From Aliivibrio finisterrensis (GTDB lineage: Bacteria; Pseudomonadota; Gammaproteobacteria; Enterobacterales; Vibrionaceae), in assembly GCF_008933155.1 (NCBI RefSeq), contig NZ_WBVP01000027.1, positions 1-32,366 of the forward strand: 32,366 nt of DNA, given 5' to 3'. A model generated the notes under the pieces. The model did not search any database. It saw nothing but the letters and a program-made list of their open reading frames with translations, and was not told where the DNA came from. Both the position numbers and the translations under genes were made by a program. Numbering within the stretch: the stretch's first letter is position 1; every line of letters begins with the position of its first letter. This document shows positions 9,506-17,330 of this stretch, piece after piece.

Positions 9506-9536
9506 GCCATCATTTCATAAATTAAAGGATTAGAAT

Positions 9537-10055
9537 ATGCCACTATTAGATAGTTTCACTGTAGATCATACTCGTATGGAAGCACCAGCGGTTCGTGTTG
9601 CAAAAACAATGCAAACTCCAAAAGGTGATACGATCACTGTGTTTGACTTACGCTTTACCGCACCAAACAAAGATATATTATCAGAAAAAGGCATTCATAC
9701 TTTAGAGCATTTATACGCAGGCTTTATGCGTAATCATCTAAATGGTTCAGAGGTTGAAATTATAGATATTTCGCCAATGGGATGTCGTACAGGCTTTTAC
9801 ATGAGCTTGATTGGTACACCAGCCGAGCAAACCGTTGCTAATGCCTGGATAGCATCAATGGAAGATGTTTTAAAAGTAGAAGCACAAAATAAGATACCTG
9901 AATTGAATGAGTACCAGTGTGGCACTTACACCATGCATTCATTAGAAGAAGCAAAAGCGATTGCGAGTACTATTTTAGCATCAGGTATTCGAGTAAATAG
10001 AAACGACGAATTAGCATTACCAGATTCAATGCTAAAAGAATTATCGGTTGATTAA
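9537..10055 (+). CDS. luxS: S-ribosylhomocysteine lyase (AI-2 synthase)
   Basis: LuxS splits S-ribosylhomocysteine into homocysteine and DPD, the precursor of the quorum-sensing signal AI-2, and so closes the activated methyl cycle (EC 4.4.1.21). The 172-residue protein has the metal site HTLEH (H54, E57, H58) and C128 in the YQCGTY segment. The second catalytic cysteine is C83 in GCRTGF. The start ATG has AAAGGA upstream. The gshA-luxS neighbourhood is conserved with E. coli, apart from the lipoprotein gene between them. Transcription ends at the hairpin just downstream. Confidence 0.98.
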   Translation: MPLLDSFTVDHTRMEAPAVRVAKTMQTPKGDTITVFDLRFTAPNKDILSEKGIHTLEHLYAGFMRNHLNGSEVEIIDISPMGCRTGFYMSLIGTPAEQTVANAWIASMEDVLKVEAQNKIPELNEYQCGTYTMHSLEEAKAIASTILASGIRVNRNDELALPDSMLKELSVD

Positions 10056-10079
10056 TTTTAACATTAATAACTAAAAAGC

Positions 10080-10111
10080 CCGCATTTAATTTTATCTAAT
10101 GCGGTTTTTTT
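10080..10111 (+). terminator. Terminator of luxS, possibly bidirectional
   Basis: CCGCATT (10080-10086) pairs with AATGCGG (10098-10104) around an 11-nt loop, followed by seven T. On the minus strand the stem is followed by CTTTTTAG, so it may also end the convergent corB-type gene, which stops at 10117. Confidence 0.88.
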
Positions 10112-10116
10112 ATGTA

Positions 10117-11388
10117 TTATTTGTCTTCAGGGCTTGGAAAGACTTTCACCAAATTAATTTTATTTTCTTCTACTGTTACGATTTCCATATTGTGTTGGTC
10201 AATTTCAAGACTAATTTCAGCTTCAGGTATTTCTTCTAGGTGTTCAAGAATTAAGCCATTTAACGTTCTTGGTCCATCGGTTGGTAAATCCCACTTTAAC
10301 CCTTTATTAATATCTCGGATATTGGCACTGCCTTCAATCATAAAGCTACCATCTGGCTGAGGTGTTATTTCTTCAGCTAGGCTTGGAGCCATTGAGGTCG
10401 TGAATTCACCCACAATCTCTTCCAAAATATCTTCTAACGTGATTAGACCTTGGATATCGCCATATTCATCAACAATTAAGCCTATACGCTCCTTATTGCG
10501 TTGGAATTTTAATAATTGTGTATTTAATGGTGTGGCTTCTGGGATGAAATATATCTCATCAGCTGCTCTCAATAAGGTTTCCTTGGTAAATTCATTTTTC
10601 TCAAGCATTAATCGATAAGATTCTCGTAAGCGTAACATGCCAACGACTTCGTCGATTTGATCACGATATAGAACAATACGTCCATGAGGAGAATGAGTTA
10701 ATTGGCGTGAAATAGATTTCCAATCATCATTAATATCAATCCCGGTGATCTCACTGCGAGGCACCATAATATCATTTACGGTTACGTGCTCTAAATCGAG
10801 AATGGAAATTAACATATCTTGGTGACGACGCGGAATTAACCCTCCAGCCTCATGCACAACCGTTCTAAGCTCTTCTGAACTCAGGTTGTCTTTATCATTA
10901 TGGTCAGCCCCAAGGCCTAACAGCTTAAGAAAACCATTGGTGATAAAATTAACCAAAATAACGAGAGGAGAAAGTATCTTCATTAAAACATTTAATACAA
11001 TACTGCTGCTGTAAGAGACTCGTTCAGGATACATTGCCGCAAGGGTTTTAGGAGTGACTTCAGCAAAAACAAGAATGACAAGAGTTAACACACCCGTGGC
11101 AATAGCTACACCATAATCACCATAAAGGCGCATACCAAGAATAGTAGCGATTGCAGAAGCAAGGATATTAACAAGGTTATTACCGATAAGAATTAAGCCG
11201 ATAAGGCGGTCAGGACGACTCAGTAACTTTTCAACGCGCTTTGCCCCTTTATGACCTTGATTGGATAGGTGCTTTAGACGATAGCGGTTTAACGACATCA
11301 TGCCTGTTTCAGAGCTTGAGAAGTAACCAGAGATAACAATAAGTATAGCTAATAACGTAAATAGGGCGCCGGTTGATATGTCGTCCAA
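10117..11388 (-). CDS. corB: CNNM/CorB (YfjD) family membrane protein with CBS domains
   Basis: A 423-residue member of the CNNM/CorC-HlyC family, implicated in Mg2+ (and Co2+) transport or resistance. The N-terminal part has hydrophobic segments at about 6-22, 60-85, 93-112 and 131-152; the first is followed by the conserved SGYFSSSETGMMSLN. The LVFAEVTPKTLAA segment is also typical. Two CBS domains lie at about 205-325 (DIMVPRSEITGID; LEDILEEIVGEF), then a C-terminal CorC/HlyC domain to the end. A promoter-like TTGACA-17-GATAAA sits upstream. It is next to corE (ypjD) on the same strand and near ffh, as in E. coli. The symbol rests on the E. coli yfjD equivalence; the transported ion is not shown here. 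Confidence 0.9.
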   Translation of the reverse strand: MDDISTGALFTLLAILIVISGYFSSSETGMMSLNRYRLKHLSNQGHKGAKRVEKLLSRPDRLIGLILIGNNLVNILASAIATILGMRLYGDYGVAIATGVLTLVILVFAEVTPKTLAAMYPERVSYSSSIVLNVLMKILSPLVILVNFITNGFLKLLGLGADHNDKDNLSSEELRTVVHEAGGLIPRRHQDMLISILDLEHVTVNDIMVPRSEITGIDINDDWKSISRQLTHSPHGRIVLYRDQIDEVVGMLRLRESYRLMLEKNEFTKETLLRAADEIYFIPEATPLNTQLLKFQRNKERIGLIVDEYGDIQGLITLEDILEEIVGEFTTSMAPSLAEEITPQPDGSFMIEGSANIRDINKGLKWDLPTDGPRTLNGLILEHLEEIPEAEISLEIDQHNMEIVTVEENKINLVKVFPSPEDK

Positions 11389-11428
11389 GTGTCTTGATCC
11401 TCTATTTTAAAAGGGTAACTAAAGGGTA

Positions 11429-11457
11429 TTTATCTTATCTGATAATCAGTCTGTCAA
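11429..11457 (-). promoter_or_regulatory. Candidate sigma70 promoter for the corB-type gene
   Basis: Reading the minus strand, TTGACA (11457-11452) is followed after 17 bp by GATAAA (11434-11429), about 40 bp before the gene's start. The spacer contains an 11-bp palindrome, CTGATTATCAG, which could be an operator. Confidence 0.55.
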
Positions 11458-11490
11458 GTTTGAATACCAAAAGTGAGCGATTACCACAAT

Positions 11491-12285
11491 TTAAGTTAAA
11501 ATTACCTCTTGAACAAAACGACTGCCAAAGTAAGCCAGAGTCAGTAAAAATGCACCAGATAAACTGAACCATAATACTTTCTGACCGCGCCAACCTCGTT
11601 GGTAATGACCCCAAGTTAATACAGCATAAATAACCCAAGCTATAAAGGAAAGGATTGCTTTGTGAGCCTTACCTTGTGCAAACATATCTTGAATATATGT
11701 GAAGCCTGTCATTAATGTAAGTGTCAGTAGCAATAAACCCACTAAAATGATCTTGAAAAGCTGACGTTCAACCATCATTAATGGTGGAAGGTTTGGATTT
11801 AACATTAATGACTTTTTACTTTTTAGTTTATGATCGAGCCAAGCAAGTTGTAAGGCATAAAGTGTTGCGATCATTAACGTTGAATAGGCAAACAGTGCTA
11901 AAGAAATATGAATTAATAAACTTGGATGAGACTCTAAGTGAGTAATAAACGCCCCTGGCAAAAAAGTCGCTGCGATTAAGTTAATTGCAGAGAAACTATA
12001 AACGACGGGCAAAATAAACCACACTCTAAACTTGAGCATAGAAACACTCATTACTAGCGATATAATAAAGCTAATAAGAGAAGCCACATTTAGAATACTT
12101 AAATTTTGCCCAAAGCTATTTAGGATCAATTCTTTTAATTGCCATGCGTGCAGAAGTAAAGCAAGTGAAGCACAAATCAGTACTACATTTATTTGGATCT
12201 TATTTTGGCCAGCTAGGCCTGGGATCACAAACCCTAAAGCAAGAAAGTAAAAAAGTGCAGCACTTATTGCTGTAATCGTATCCAT
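11491..12285 (-). CDS. corE: CcsA/YpjD family inner-membrane protein
   Basis: A 264-residue polytopic membrane protein with about eight helices and the cytochrome c assembly (CcsA/ResC-like) fold. It matches E. coli YpjD in length and in its C-terminal LSFIAWVIYAVLTWGH and GWRGQK segments. YpjD has been named CorE and linked to Mg2+/Co2+ flux alongside CorB; the haem-related ancestry of the fold is not evidence of haem function here. The gene lies upstream of and in the same direction as the corB-type gene, 102 bp apart, and is divergent from ffh. This corE-ffh divergence is conserved with E. coli. Confidence 0.87.
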   Translation of the reverse strand: MDTITAISAALFYFLALGFVIPGLAGQNKIQINVVLICASLALLLHAWQLKELILNSFGQNLSILNVASLISFIISLVMSVSMLKFRVWFILPVVYSFSAINLIAATFLPGAFITHLESHPSLLIHISLALFAYSTLMIATLYALQLAWLDHKLKSKKSLMLNPNLPPLMMVERQLFKIILVGLLLLTLTLMTGFTYIQDMFAQGKAHKAILSFIAWVIYAVLTWGHYQRGWRGQKVLWFSLSGAFLLTLAYFGSRFVQEVILT

Positions 12286-12436
12286 AATTCACTGATCATT
12301 TAGTTTATCAACATTTTGATTATACCCTTTAGAGGGCAATCTCGGTAGGTGTGATTCAGTTAGGATAAAAAATTTTCATTATAACGTCTCAGATTTAGGT
12401 ATAATCGAGAAATGGTCGCAAAGTAGGCGCAGGAAT
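12286..12436. promoter_or_regulatory. Divergent corE/ffh promoter region
   Basis: Two -10-like TATAAT hexamers face away from each other: TATAAT at 12400-12405 on the plus strand for ffh, and TATAAT at 12324-12319 on the minus strand for corE. Neither has a good -35 hexamer at 16-18 bp, so the exact promoters are uncertain. The ffh start codon is preceded by AGGA. Confidence 0.45.
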
Positions 12437-13810
12437 ATGTTTGATAATTTAACGGATAGACTATCCAAAACCCTGAAAAATATCAGTGGTAAAGGTCGAT
12501 TAACAGAAGACAATATAAAAGAAACACTGCGTGAAGTGCGCATGGCTCTATTAGAGGCCGACGTAGCTTTACCTGTAGTTCGTGATTTTATTAAGCGTGT
12601 AAAAGAAGGCGCGGTTGGTGTTGAGGTTTCAAAAAGTTTAACTCCAGGACAAGAGTTCATAAAGATTGTTCAATCTGAACTTCAAACCGTGATGGGGGCA
12701 TCAAATGAAGCCTTAAATTTAGCGTGTCAGCCGCCAGCGGTTATTTTAATGGCGGGTTTACAAGGTGCAGGTAAAACAACCAGTACAGGTAAACTTGCTA
12801 AATTATTAAAAGAGCGTGATAAGAAAAAAGTACTTGTTGTTTCTGCCGATGTTTACCGTCCTGCGGCGATCAAACAGCTAGAAATGTTAGCAGGAGAGGT
12901 TGATGTTGACTTTTTCCCATCAAGTGCAGATCAAAAGCCAATTGATATCGTCGATGCTGCAATTGGGCATGCAAAACTGAAGTTTTTTGATGTTGTTATC
13001 GTGGATACAGCCGGTCGTCTAGCTGTTGATACTGAAATGATGGATGAAATCAAACAGCTTCATTCTCATGTGAATCCGATTGAAACCCTGTTTGTTGTTG
13101 ATGCAATGACAGGCCAAGATGCGGCGAATACCGCTAAAGCCTTTGGTGATGCTTTACCACTAACCGGTGTTATTTTAACTAAAATAGATGGTGATGCTCG
13201 TGGTGGTGCCGCTTTATCTGTTCGTCATATCACAGGTAAGCCAGTTAAGTTTTTAGGTGTAGGTGAAAAAACCGATGCACTTGAAGCGTTCCATCCAGAA
13301 CGAATTGCCTCTCGAATTTTGGGTATGGGTGATGTTCTTTCTTTAATTGAAGATCTTGAAAAGAACGTTGATAAAGAGAAAGCAGAGAAACTAGCTAAAA
13401 AATTCAAAGAGAAAAAAGGCTTTGATTTAGAAGATTTCCGCGAACAGCTTGGTCAAATGAAAAACATGGGCGGCATGATGGGAATGATGAATAAGCTCCC
13501 AGGCATGTCTCAACTACCAAGTGATGTAAAAGATAAAGTTGATGACAAGATGTTCAATCAAATGGAAGCGATTATTAATTCCATGACAATGAAAGAACGT
13601 GAACGTCCAGAAATCATCAAAGGATCACGTAAAAAGCGTATTGCTGCAGGTTCTGGTGTTCAAGTGCAAGATGTAAACCGTATGCTAAAACAATTTACTC
13701 AAATGCAGAAAATGATGAAAAAAATGCAGAAGGGTGGAATGAAAGGCATGATGCGTAATATGCAAGGAATGATGGGCGGAATGGGCGGGATGGGTGGCCT
13801 TGGCCGCTAA
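12437..13810 (+). CDS. ffh: Signal recognition particle protein
   Basis: Ffh binds 4.5S RNA and delivers ribosomes translating membrane proteins to FtsY at the inner membrane. The 457-residue protein has an N-terminal helical domain (1-90). Its GTPase G domain carries GLQGAGKTT at 107-115, DTAGR at 190-194 and TKID at 248-251, the last followed by GDARGG. A Met-rich M domain begins at about 325 and ends in repeated GGM units, which bind the signal peptide and RNA. The length matches E. coli Ffh (453). It lies between divergent corE and the rpsP operon, as in E. coli, and has its own terminator-like hairpin. Confidence 0.98.
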   Translation: MFDNLTDRLSKTLKNISGKGRLTEDNIKETLREVRMALLEADVALPVVRDFIKRVKEGAVGVEVSKSLTPGQEFIKIVQSELQTVMGASNEALNLACQPPAVILMAGLQGAGKTTSTGKLAKLLKERDKKKVLVVSADVYRPAAIKQLEMLAGEVDVDFFPSSADQKPIDIVDAAIGHAKLKFFDVVIVDTAGRLAVDTEMMDEIKQLHSHVNPIETLFVVDAMTGQDAANTAKAFGDALPLTGVILTKIDGDARGGAALSVRHITGKPVKFLGVGEKTDALEAFHPERIASRILGMGDVLSLIEDLEKNVDKEKAEKLAKKFKEKKGFDLEDFREQLGQMKNMGGMMGMMNKLPGMSQLPSDVKDKVDDKMFNQMEAIINSMTMKERERPEIIKGSRKKRIAAGSGVQVQDVNRMLKQFTQMQKMMKKMQKGGMKGMMRNMQGMMGGMGGMGGLGR

Positions 13811-13849
13811 CGCTCATTAAACTGATGATATCCTAAAAGTTATATAATT

Positions 13850-13901
13850 AAGTGCGACAAGCTAATTTAGTGAAAAACATAACCTAGCGCACTTTTTTTT
13901 T
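13850..13901 (+). terminator. Probable terminator of ffh
   Basis: AAGTGCG (13850-13856) can pair with CGCACTT (13888-13894), which leads into nine T. The enclosed 31 nt contains a small CTAATTTAG inverted segment. The long loop makes it weaker than the other terminators in the window. Confidence 0.6.
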
Positions 13902-13906
13902 CCAAT

Positions 13907-13940
13907 TTTTTCATCAATTACAAAAATAATTGGTGAAAAA
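13907..13940. repeat. AT-rich 14-bp inverted repeat before the rpsP promoter
   Basis: TTTTTCATCAATTA (13907-13920) and TAATTGGTGAAAAA (13927-13940) pair over 14 bp (one wobble) around a CAAAAA loop. It lies directly between the ffh terminator and the rpsP -35 hexamer, so it could be a second termination hairpin or an operator or UP-like element. No function is shown. Confidence 0.55.
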
Positions 13941-13953
13941 GTAACTAAATCCC

Positions 13954-13981
13954 TTGCATTGAAACTCTATAAGAGTAAAAT
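13954..13981 (+). promoter_or_regulatory. Promoter of rpsP-rimM-trmD-rplS
   Basis: TTGCAT (13954-13959), a 16-bp spacer and TAAAAT (13976-13981) are followed by a G/C-rich discriminator, TCCGGGGC. Such a discriminator is typical of promoters under growth-rate or stringent control, and ribosomal protein operons are expected to have one. Confidence 0.72.
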
Positions 13982-13990
13982 TCCGGGGCT

Positions 13991-14038
13991 TTAATTTGGC
14001 ACGAGGGCTCAAAAATTCATCTTTTTGGGCCAATTTAA
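13991..14038 (+). promoter_or_regulatory. Structured 5' leader of the rpsP operon
   Basis: Helix A pairs TTAATTTGGC (13991-14000) with GCCAATTTAA (14029-14038), with one T/T mismatch. Helix B pairs GGCTCAAAAA (14006-14015) with TTTTTGGGCC (14022-14031), with one U-G pair and a TTCATC loop. They share 14029-14031, so full formation of one shortens the other. The leader begins just after the promoter and ends about 27 nt before rpsP. Control by S16 or another ligand is possible but is inference only. Confidence 0.5.
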
Positions 14039-14065
14039 TTTTTATACAAAGCAAAAGAGGACGAT

Positions 14066-14314
14066 ATGGTTACCATTCGTTTGGCACGTCACGGCGCTAA
14101 GAAGCGTCCATTTTATCAAATCGTAGTAGCGGACAGCCGTTTTAAATCAACTGGTCGTTACATTGAGAAAGTAGGTTTCTTTAACCCTACAGCACAAGGT
14201 CAAGAAGAAGGTCTACGCCTAGATCTTGATCGTGTTGGTCACTGGGTTGAGCAAGGCGCTGGTCTTTCTGATCGTGTAGCTAAGCTAGTTAAAGACGCTA
14301 AAAAAGCGGCTTAA
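14066..14314 (+). CDS. rpsP: 30S ribosomal protein S16
   Basis: S16 binds 16S rRNA early in 30S assembly. The 82-residue length equals that of E. coli S16, and the [20 protein letters not shown] start and the [12 protein letters not shown] segment are diagnostic. AGAGGA precedes the ATG at close spacing. It is the first gene of the conserved rpsP-rimM-trmD-rplS operon, with its own promoter and a folded leader upstream, and rimM follows after 27 bp. Confidence 0.99.
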   Translation: MVTIRLARHGAKKRPFYQIVVADSRFKSTGRYIEKVGFFNPTAQGQEEGLRLDLDRVGHWVEQGAGLSDRVAKLVKDAKKAA

Positions 14315-14341
14315 TATTAGTTGGTTAAAGGTAAAGAATTT

Positions 14342-14869
14342 ATGAGTAAGCAAGACGAAGTTATTGTTATAGGTAAGTTTGGTGCTTCCTATGGTATTCG
14401 TGGATGGTTGAAAGTAGTTTCCTTTACAGATCAACCTGAAAGCATTTTCGATTACAAGCCTTGGCTTATCCAAGTTAAAGGTGAGTGGGTCGAGTTTTCA
14501 GTCGAAAGCTGGAAACGTCATAAAGGTTTGGTGTGCAAACTGGAAGGGTTAGAGGTTCGAGAAGAAGCTCAAACTTATACTAACCTAGAAATTGCAGTTA
14601 AAGCAGATGTACTACCTGAGCTGTCAGAAGATGAGTTCTACTGGCGTGAATTGTTTGGTATGGAAGTGGTTACAACGCAAGGCTACGGTCTTGGTGTTGT
14701 TGACGACATTTTTGAAACCGGATCAAACGATGTTCTTGTAGTCAAAGCAAACCTGAAAGATGCTTTTGGTAAAAAGGAACGATTGATTCCTTTTATTGAT
14801 GAGCAAGTGATCAAATTAATTGATCGTGAAGCTCAACGGATCGAAGTTGACTGGGATCCTGGGTTCTAA
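14342..14869 (+). CDS. rimM: Ribosome maturation factor RimM
   Basis: RimM helps assemble the head of the 30S subunit, acting around S19 and helix 33 of 16S rRNA. The 175-residue protein has an N-terminal RimM barrel ([15 protein letters not shown] at about 10-25) and a C-terminal PRC-barrel (from about 95; [12 protein letters not shown]). The frame is open to a non-ATG codon at 14321, but the ATG at 14342 is chosen because AAAGGTAAAG sits just upstream and the protein then begins at the family's usual place. It is the second gene of the operon, with trmD starting 22 bp downstream. Confidence 0.95.
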   Translation: MSKQDEVIVIGKFGASYGIRGWLKVVSFTDQPESIFDYKPWLIQVKGEWVEFSVESWKRHKGLVCKLEGLEVREEAQTYTNLEIAVKADVLPELSEDEFYWRELFGMEVVTTQGYGLGVVDDIFETGSNDVLVVKANLKDAFGKKERLIPFIDEQVIKLIDREAQRIEVDWDPGF

Positions 14870-14891
14870 TCCCTAGGTAAAGCGAGGGCAC

Positions 14892-15641
14892 ATGTGGGTT
14901 GGGGTTATTAGCCTATTTCCTGAAATGTTCCGTTCGGTTACCGATTTTGGGGTAACTAGCCAAGCAATTAAAAAAGGTCTTTTATCTATTGAGACATGGA
15001 ATCCTAGAGATTTCACTCATGATAAACATCGCACTGTTGATGACCGACCTTATGGTGGTGGCCCTGGTATGTTAATGATGGTACAGCCTTTGCGCGATGC
15101 CATTACCGCAGCCAGGCAAACAGCACCAGGCAAAACGAAAGTTATTTACCTTTCACCTCAAGGCAGAACGCTGAATCAAGCAGGCGTTGAGGAGTTGGCA
15201 ACAAATGAGAATTTAATTCTGATTTGTGGCCGATACGAAGGAGTAGATGAGCGCATAATACAATCTGAAGTTGACGAAGAATGGTCAATTGGGGATTTTG
15301 TGCTTACAGGTGGGGAACTCCCTGCTATGACGTTGATTGATTCTGTATCTCGGTTTGTTCCGGGTGTATTAGGTGATTTCGCGTCCGCTGAAGAAGATTC
15401 TTTTGCAGACGGTTTATTAGATTGTCCGCACTATACAAGACCTGAGGTTTTGGATGGTAAGGAAGTACCTAGTGTACTTAAATCTGGAAACCATAAAGAT
15501 ATCGCTCGTTGGCGAATGAAACAATCGTTAGGCCGTACTTGGCTAAGAAGACCAGAGCTCCTGGGAAATCTAGCTCTGACTGACGAACAGGAATTATTAC
15601 TGGCTGAGTTTGTTCGTGAAGAACGCCAGAACAGTAAGTAA
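14892..15641 (+). CDS. trmD: tRNA (guanine-N1)-methyltransferase
   Basis: TrmD uses S-adenosylmethionine to make m1G at position 37 of several tRNAs, which prevents +1 frameshifting (EC 2.1.1.228). The 249-residue sequence has the deep-trefoil-knot SPOUT signatures [10 protein letters not shown] (113-122) and [11 protein letters not shown] (132-142). The ISLFPEMF start and the [10 protein letters not shown] loop are also family features. GCGAGG is the ribosome binding site. It is the third gene of the operon; rplS follows after 41 bp. Confidence 0.98.
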   Translation: MWVGVISLFPEMFRSVTDFGVTSQAIKKGLLSIETWNPRDFTHDKHRTVDDRPYGGGPGMLMMVQPLRDAITAARQTAPGKTKVIYLSPQGRTLNQAGVEELATNENLILICGRYEGVDERIIQSEVDEEWSIGDFVLTGGELPAMTLIDSVSRFVPGVLGDFASAEEDSFADGLLDCPHYTRPEVLDGKEVPSVLKSGNHKDIARWRMKQSLGRTWLRRPELLGNLALTDEQELLLAEFVREERQNSK

Positions 15642-15682
15642 TTAAGTAAATTTAGTATCAGTTTATTCTAGGATATACAAAA

Positions 15683-16036
15683 ATGAGCAACATTATTAAA
15701 GCTCTTGAAGATGAGCAACTAAAACAAGACCTACCTAAATTCTCTCCAGGTGACACTGTAGTAGTTCAGGTTAAAGTTAAAGAAGGTGACCGTGAGCGTC
15801 TACAGGCATTCGAAGGCGTAGTAATCGCTATTCGTAACCGTGGTCTACACTCTGCGTTCACTGTACGTAAGATTTCTAACGGTGAAGGTGTTGAGCGTAC
15901 GTTCCAAACACACTCTCCAGTTGTAAACAGCATCGAAGTTAAACGTCGCGGTGCAGTACGTCGTGCCAAGTTGTACTACCTACGTGAGCGTTCTGGTAAA
16001 TCAGCTCGTATCAAAGAGAAGCTGGCTAAAAAGTAA
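15683..16036 (+). CDS. rplS: 50S ribosomal protein L19
   Basis: L19 sits at the 30S-50S interface of the large subunit. The 117-residue protein (E. coli 115) has the typical [16 protein letters not shown] and [22 protein letters not shown] segments, the latter forming its basic C-terminal end. It is the last gene of the rpsP operon. A 12-bp perfect palindrome starts 7 bp after its stop codon, followed by a strong terminator. Confidence 0.99.
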   Translation: MSNIIKALEDEQLKQDLPKFSPGDTVVVQVKVKEGDRERLQAFEGVVIAIRNRGLHSAFTVRKISNGEGVERTFQTHSPVVNSIEVKRRGAVRRAKLYYLRERSGKSARIKEKLAKK

Positions 16037-16043
16037 CGCACAC

Positions 16044-16055
16044 GAGAACGTTCTC
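16044..16055. repeat. 12-bp perfect palindrome after rplS
   Basis: GAGAACGTTCTC is a perfect palindrome lying between the rplS stop codon and the operon terminator. Without a loop it is better suited to protein binding than to RNA folding. Its role is unknown. Confidence 0.45.
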
Positions 16056-16067
16056 AAATGTGCTATG

Positions 16068-16099
16068 AAGGTGCGCTGTTATCAGCGCACCTTTTTTTT
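16068..16099 (+). terminator. Terminator of the rpsP-rplS operon
   Basis: AAGGTGCGCTG (16068-16078) pairs perfectly with CAGCGCACCTT (16083-16093) around a TTAT loop, followed by a T run. Confidence 0.95.
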
Positions 16100-16114
16100 A
16101 TACTCATACTTGAC

Positions 16115-16132
16115 TGTAAATAATACATTACG
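16115..16132. promoter_or_regulatory. TyrR-box-like site 1 upstream of aroF
   Basis: TGTAAA-N6-ATTACG fits the TyrR consensus TGTAAAN6TTTACA with a perfect left half and 4 of 6 matches on the right. It starts 30 bp from site 2, about three helical turns. Confidence 0.55.
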
Positions 16133-16144
16133 AGTTGTTTTATT

Positions 16145-16162
16145 TGTACTAATTTAATTACA
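16145..16162. promoter_or_regulatory. TyrR-box-like site 2 upstream of aroF
   Basis: TGTACT-N6-ATTACA matches the TyrR consensus at 4 of 6 on the left and 5 of 6 on the right. Its spacing from site 1 would place both on one face of the helix. Confidence 0.5.
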
Positions 16163-16197
16163 GTGGTTGATTTTTATTCCATAAATGTTAAATTATT

Positions 16198-16203
16198 TAT
16201 ACT
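16198..16203 (+). promoter_or_regulatory. Possible -10 hexamer of aroF-tyrA
   Basis: TATACT is the best -10-like sequence between the TyrR-like sites. No good -35 hexamer lies at the usual distance. An alternative is TTGATT (16167-16172) with TAAATT (16189-16194). The promoter may be weak or activator-dependent. Confidence 0.3.
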
Positions 16204-16222
16204 TGTCTAAAAAGACTATTAA

Positions 16223-16240
16223 TGGAAATAAAAGTTTACA
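16223..16240. promoter_or_regulatory. TyrR-box-like site 3, next to the aroF start
   Basis: TGGAAA-N6-TTTACA has a perfect right half and 5 of 6 matches on the left. It ends 10 bp before the aroF ATG, beside the ribosome binding site, so a bound repressor would probably block initiation or elongation. Confidence 0.6.
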
Positions 16241-16250
16241 GGTGTAGAGT

Positions 16251-17324
16251 ATGAAAAAAAGTGAATTAAGCAATATTAATATTAGTGATGAGAAAGTACT
16301 TATCACACCACAAGAACTAAAAAATAAAATTCCATTAAGCGATAATGCTCGCCAATTTATTCAACAGTCTCGCCAGACCATTTCTAATATTATTCATAAA
16401 AAAGATCACCGTTTATTAATCGTATGTGGTCCTTGCTCTATTCATGATATCGATGCCGCGAAAGAATATGCAAAACGTTTAAAGGTGATCGCGGAAGATC
16501 TTAAAGATCAGCTTTATATTGTTATGCGAGTTTACTTTGAAAAACCACGAACAACCGTTGGTTGGAAAGGCTTGATTAATGATCCTCATTTAGATGGTTC
16601 TTTTGATATTGATTATGGCTTACATTCAGCAAGACGGCTTCTGGTTGATTTGGCTGAAATGGAAATTCCATTAGCAACAGAGGCGCTTGACCCAATTAGT
16701 CCACAATATATTGGTGATACATTTAGTTGGGCTGCGATTGGTGCTCGTACTACTGAATCTCAGACACACCGTGAGATGGCAAGTGGTTTATCAGTTCCTG
16801 TTGGTTTCAAAAATGGCACGGATGGTAGTTTATCAACATCAATTAATGCTATGCAGGCAGCGGCTTCTAGTCATCGTTTTATGGGGATCAATAGTGAAGG
16901 TCAAGTTGCATTATTAACAACTCAAGGTAATCCTAATGGCCATGTGATTCTTCGTGGTGGTAAACAAACGAATTATGACTCGGTATCGGTGACAGAGTGT
17001 GAAGAAGAGTTAGCTAAGTCAAATCTTGATGCGGCACTAATGATTGATTGTAGTCATGCAAATTCACGTAAGGATTATCGTCGTCAGCCATTGGTTGCTG
17101 AAGATGTGATCCATCAAATTCGAGAAGGCAATACATCAATCATTGGTTTAATGATTGAAAGCCACTTAAACGAAGGAAATCAACCTTCTGATATTCCATT
17201 ATCAGAGATGAAATATGGGGTGTCTATCACCGATGCTTGTATCAATTGGGATTCAACTGAGGCACTATTACGCCATACTCACAAAGATTTAACTCCAATA
17301 TTGGAAGAGCGTTTAAAAGGATAG
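16251..17324 (+). CDS. aroF: 3-deoxy-7-phosphoheptulonate (DAHP) synthase, class I
   Basis: AroF condenses phosphoenolpyruvate and erythrose 4-phosphate to DAHP, the first step of the shikimate pathway (EC 2.5.1.54). The 357-residue protein shows the class I signature CGPCSIHD at 59-66 with the metal-ligand cysteine C62, and also GARTTESQTHREMASG and DCSHANS. The isozyme symbol is based on context: tyrA follows after 6 bp and TyrR-like boxes lie upstream, as in the E. coli tyrosine-sensitive aroF-tyrA operon. The feedback specificity itself cannot be read directly here. Confidence 0.94.
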   Translation: MKKSELSNINISDEKVLITPQELKNKIPLSDNARQFIQQSRQTISNIIHKKDHRLLIVCGPCSIHDIDAAKEYAKRLKVIAEDLKDQLYIVMRVYFEKPRTTVGWKGLINDPHLDGSFDIDYGLHSARRLLVDLAEMEIPLATEALDPISPQYIGDTFSWAAIGARTTESQTHREMASGLSVPVGFKNGTDGSLSTSINAMQAAASSHRFMGINSEGQVALLTTQGNPNGHVILRGGKQTNYDSVSVTECEEELAKSNLDAALMIDCSHANSRKDYRRQPLVAEDVIHQIREGNTSIIGLMIESHLNEGNQPSDIPLSEMKYGVSITDACINWDSTEALLRHTHKDLTPILEERLKG

Positions 17325-17330
17325 AATGCG

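Noticed and set aside
15951-16157. 68-codon plus-strand ORF across the end of rplS
   Set aside because: It overlaps rplS in another frame and crosses the operon terminator; Cys/Val-rich with no family resemblance.
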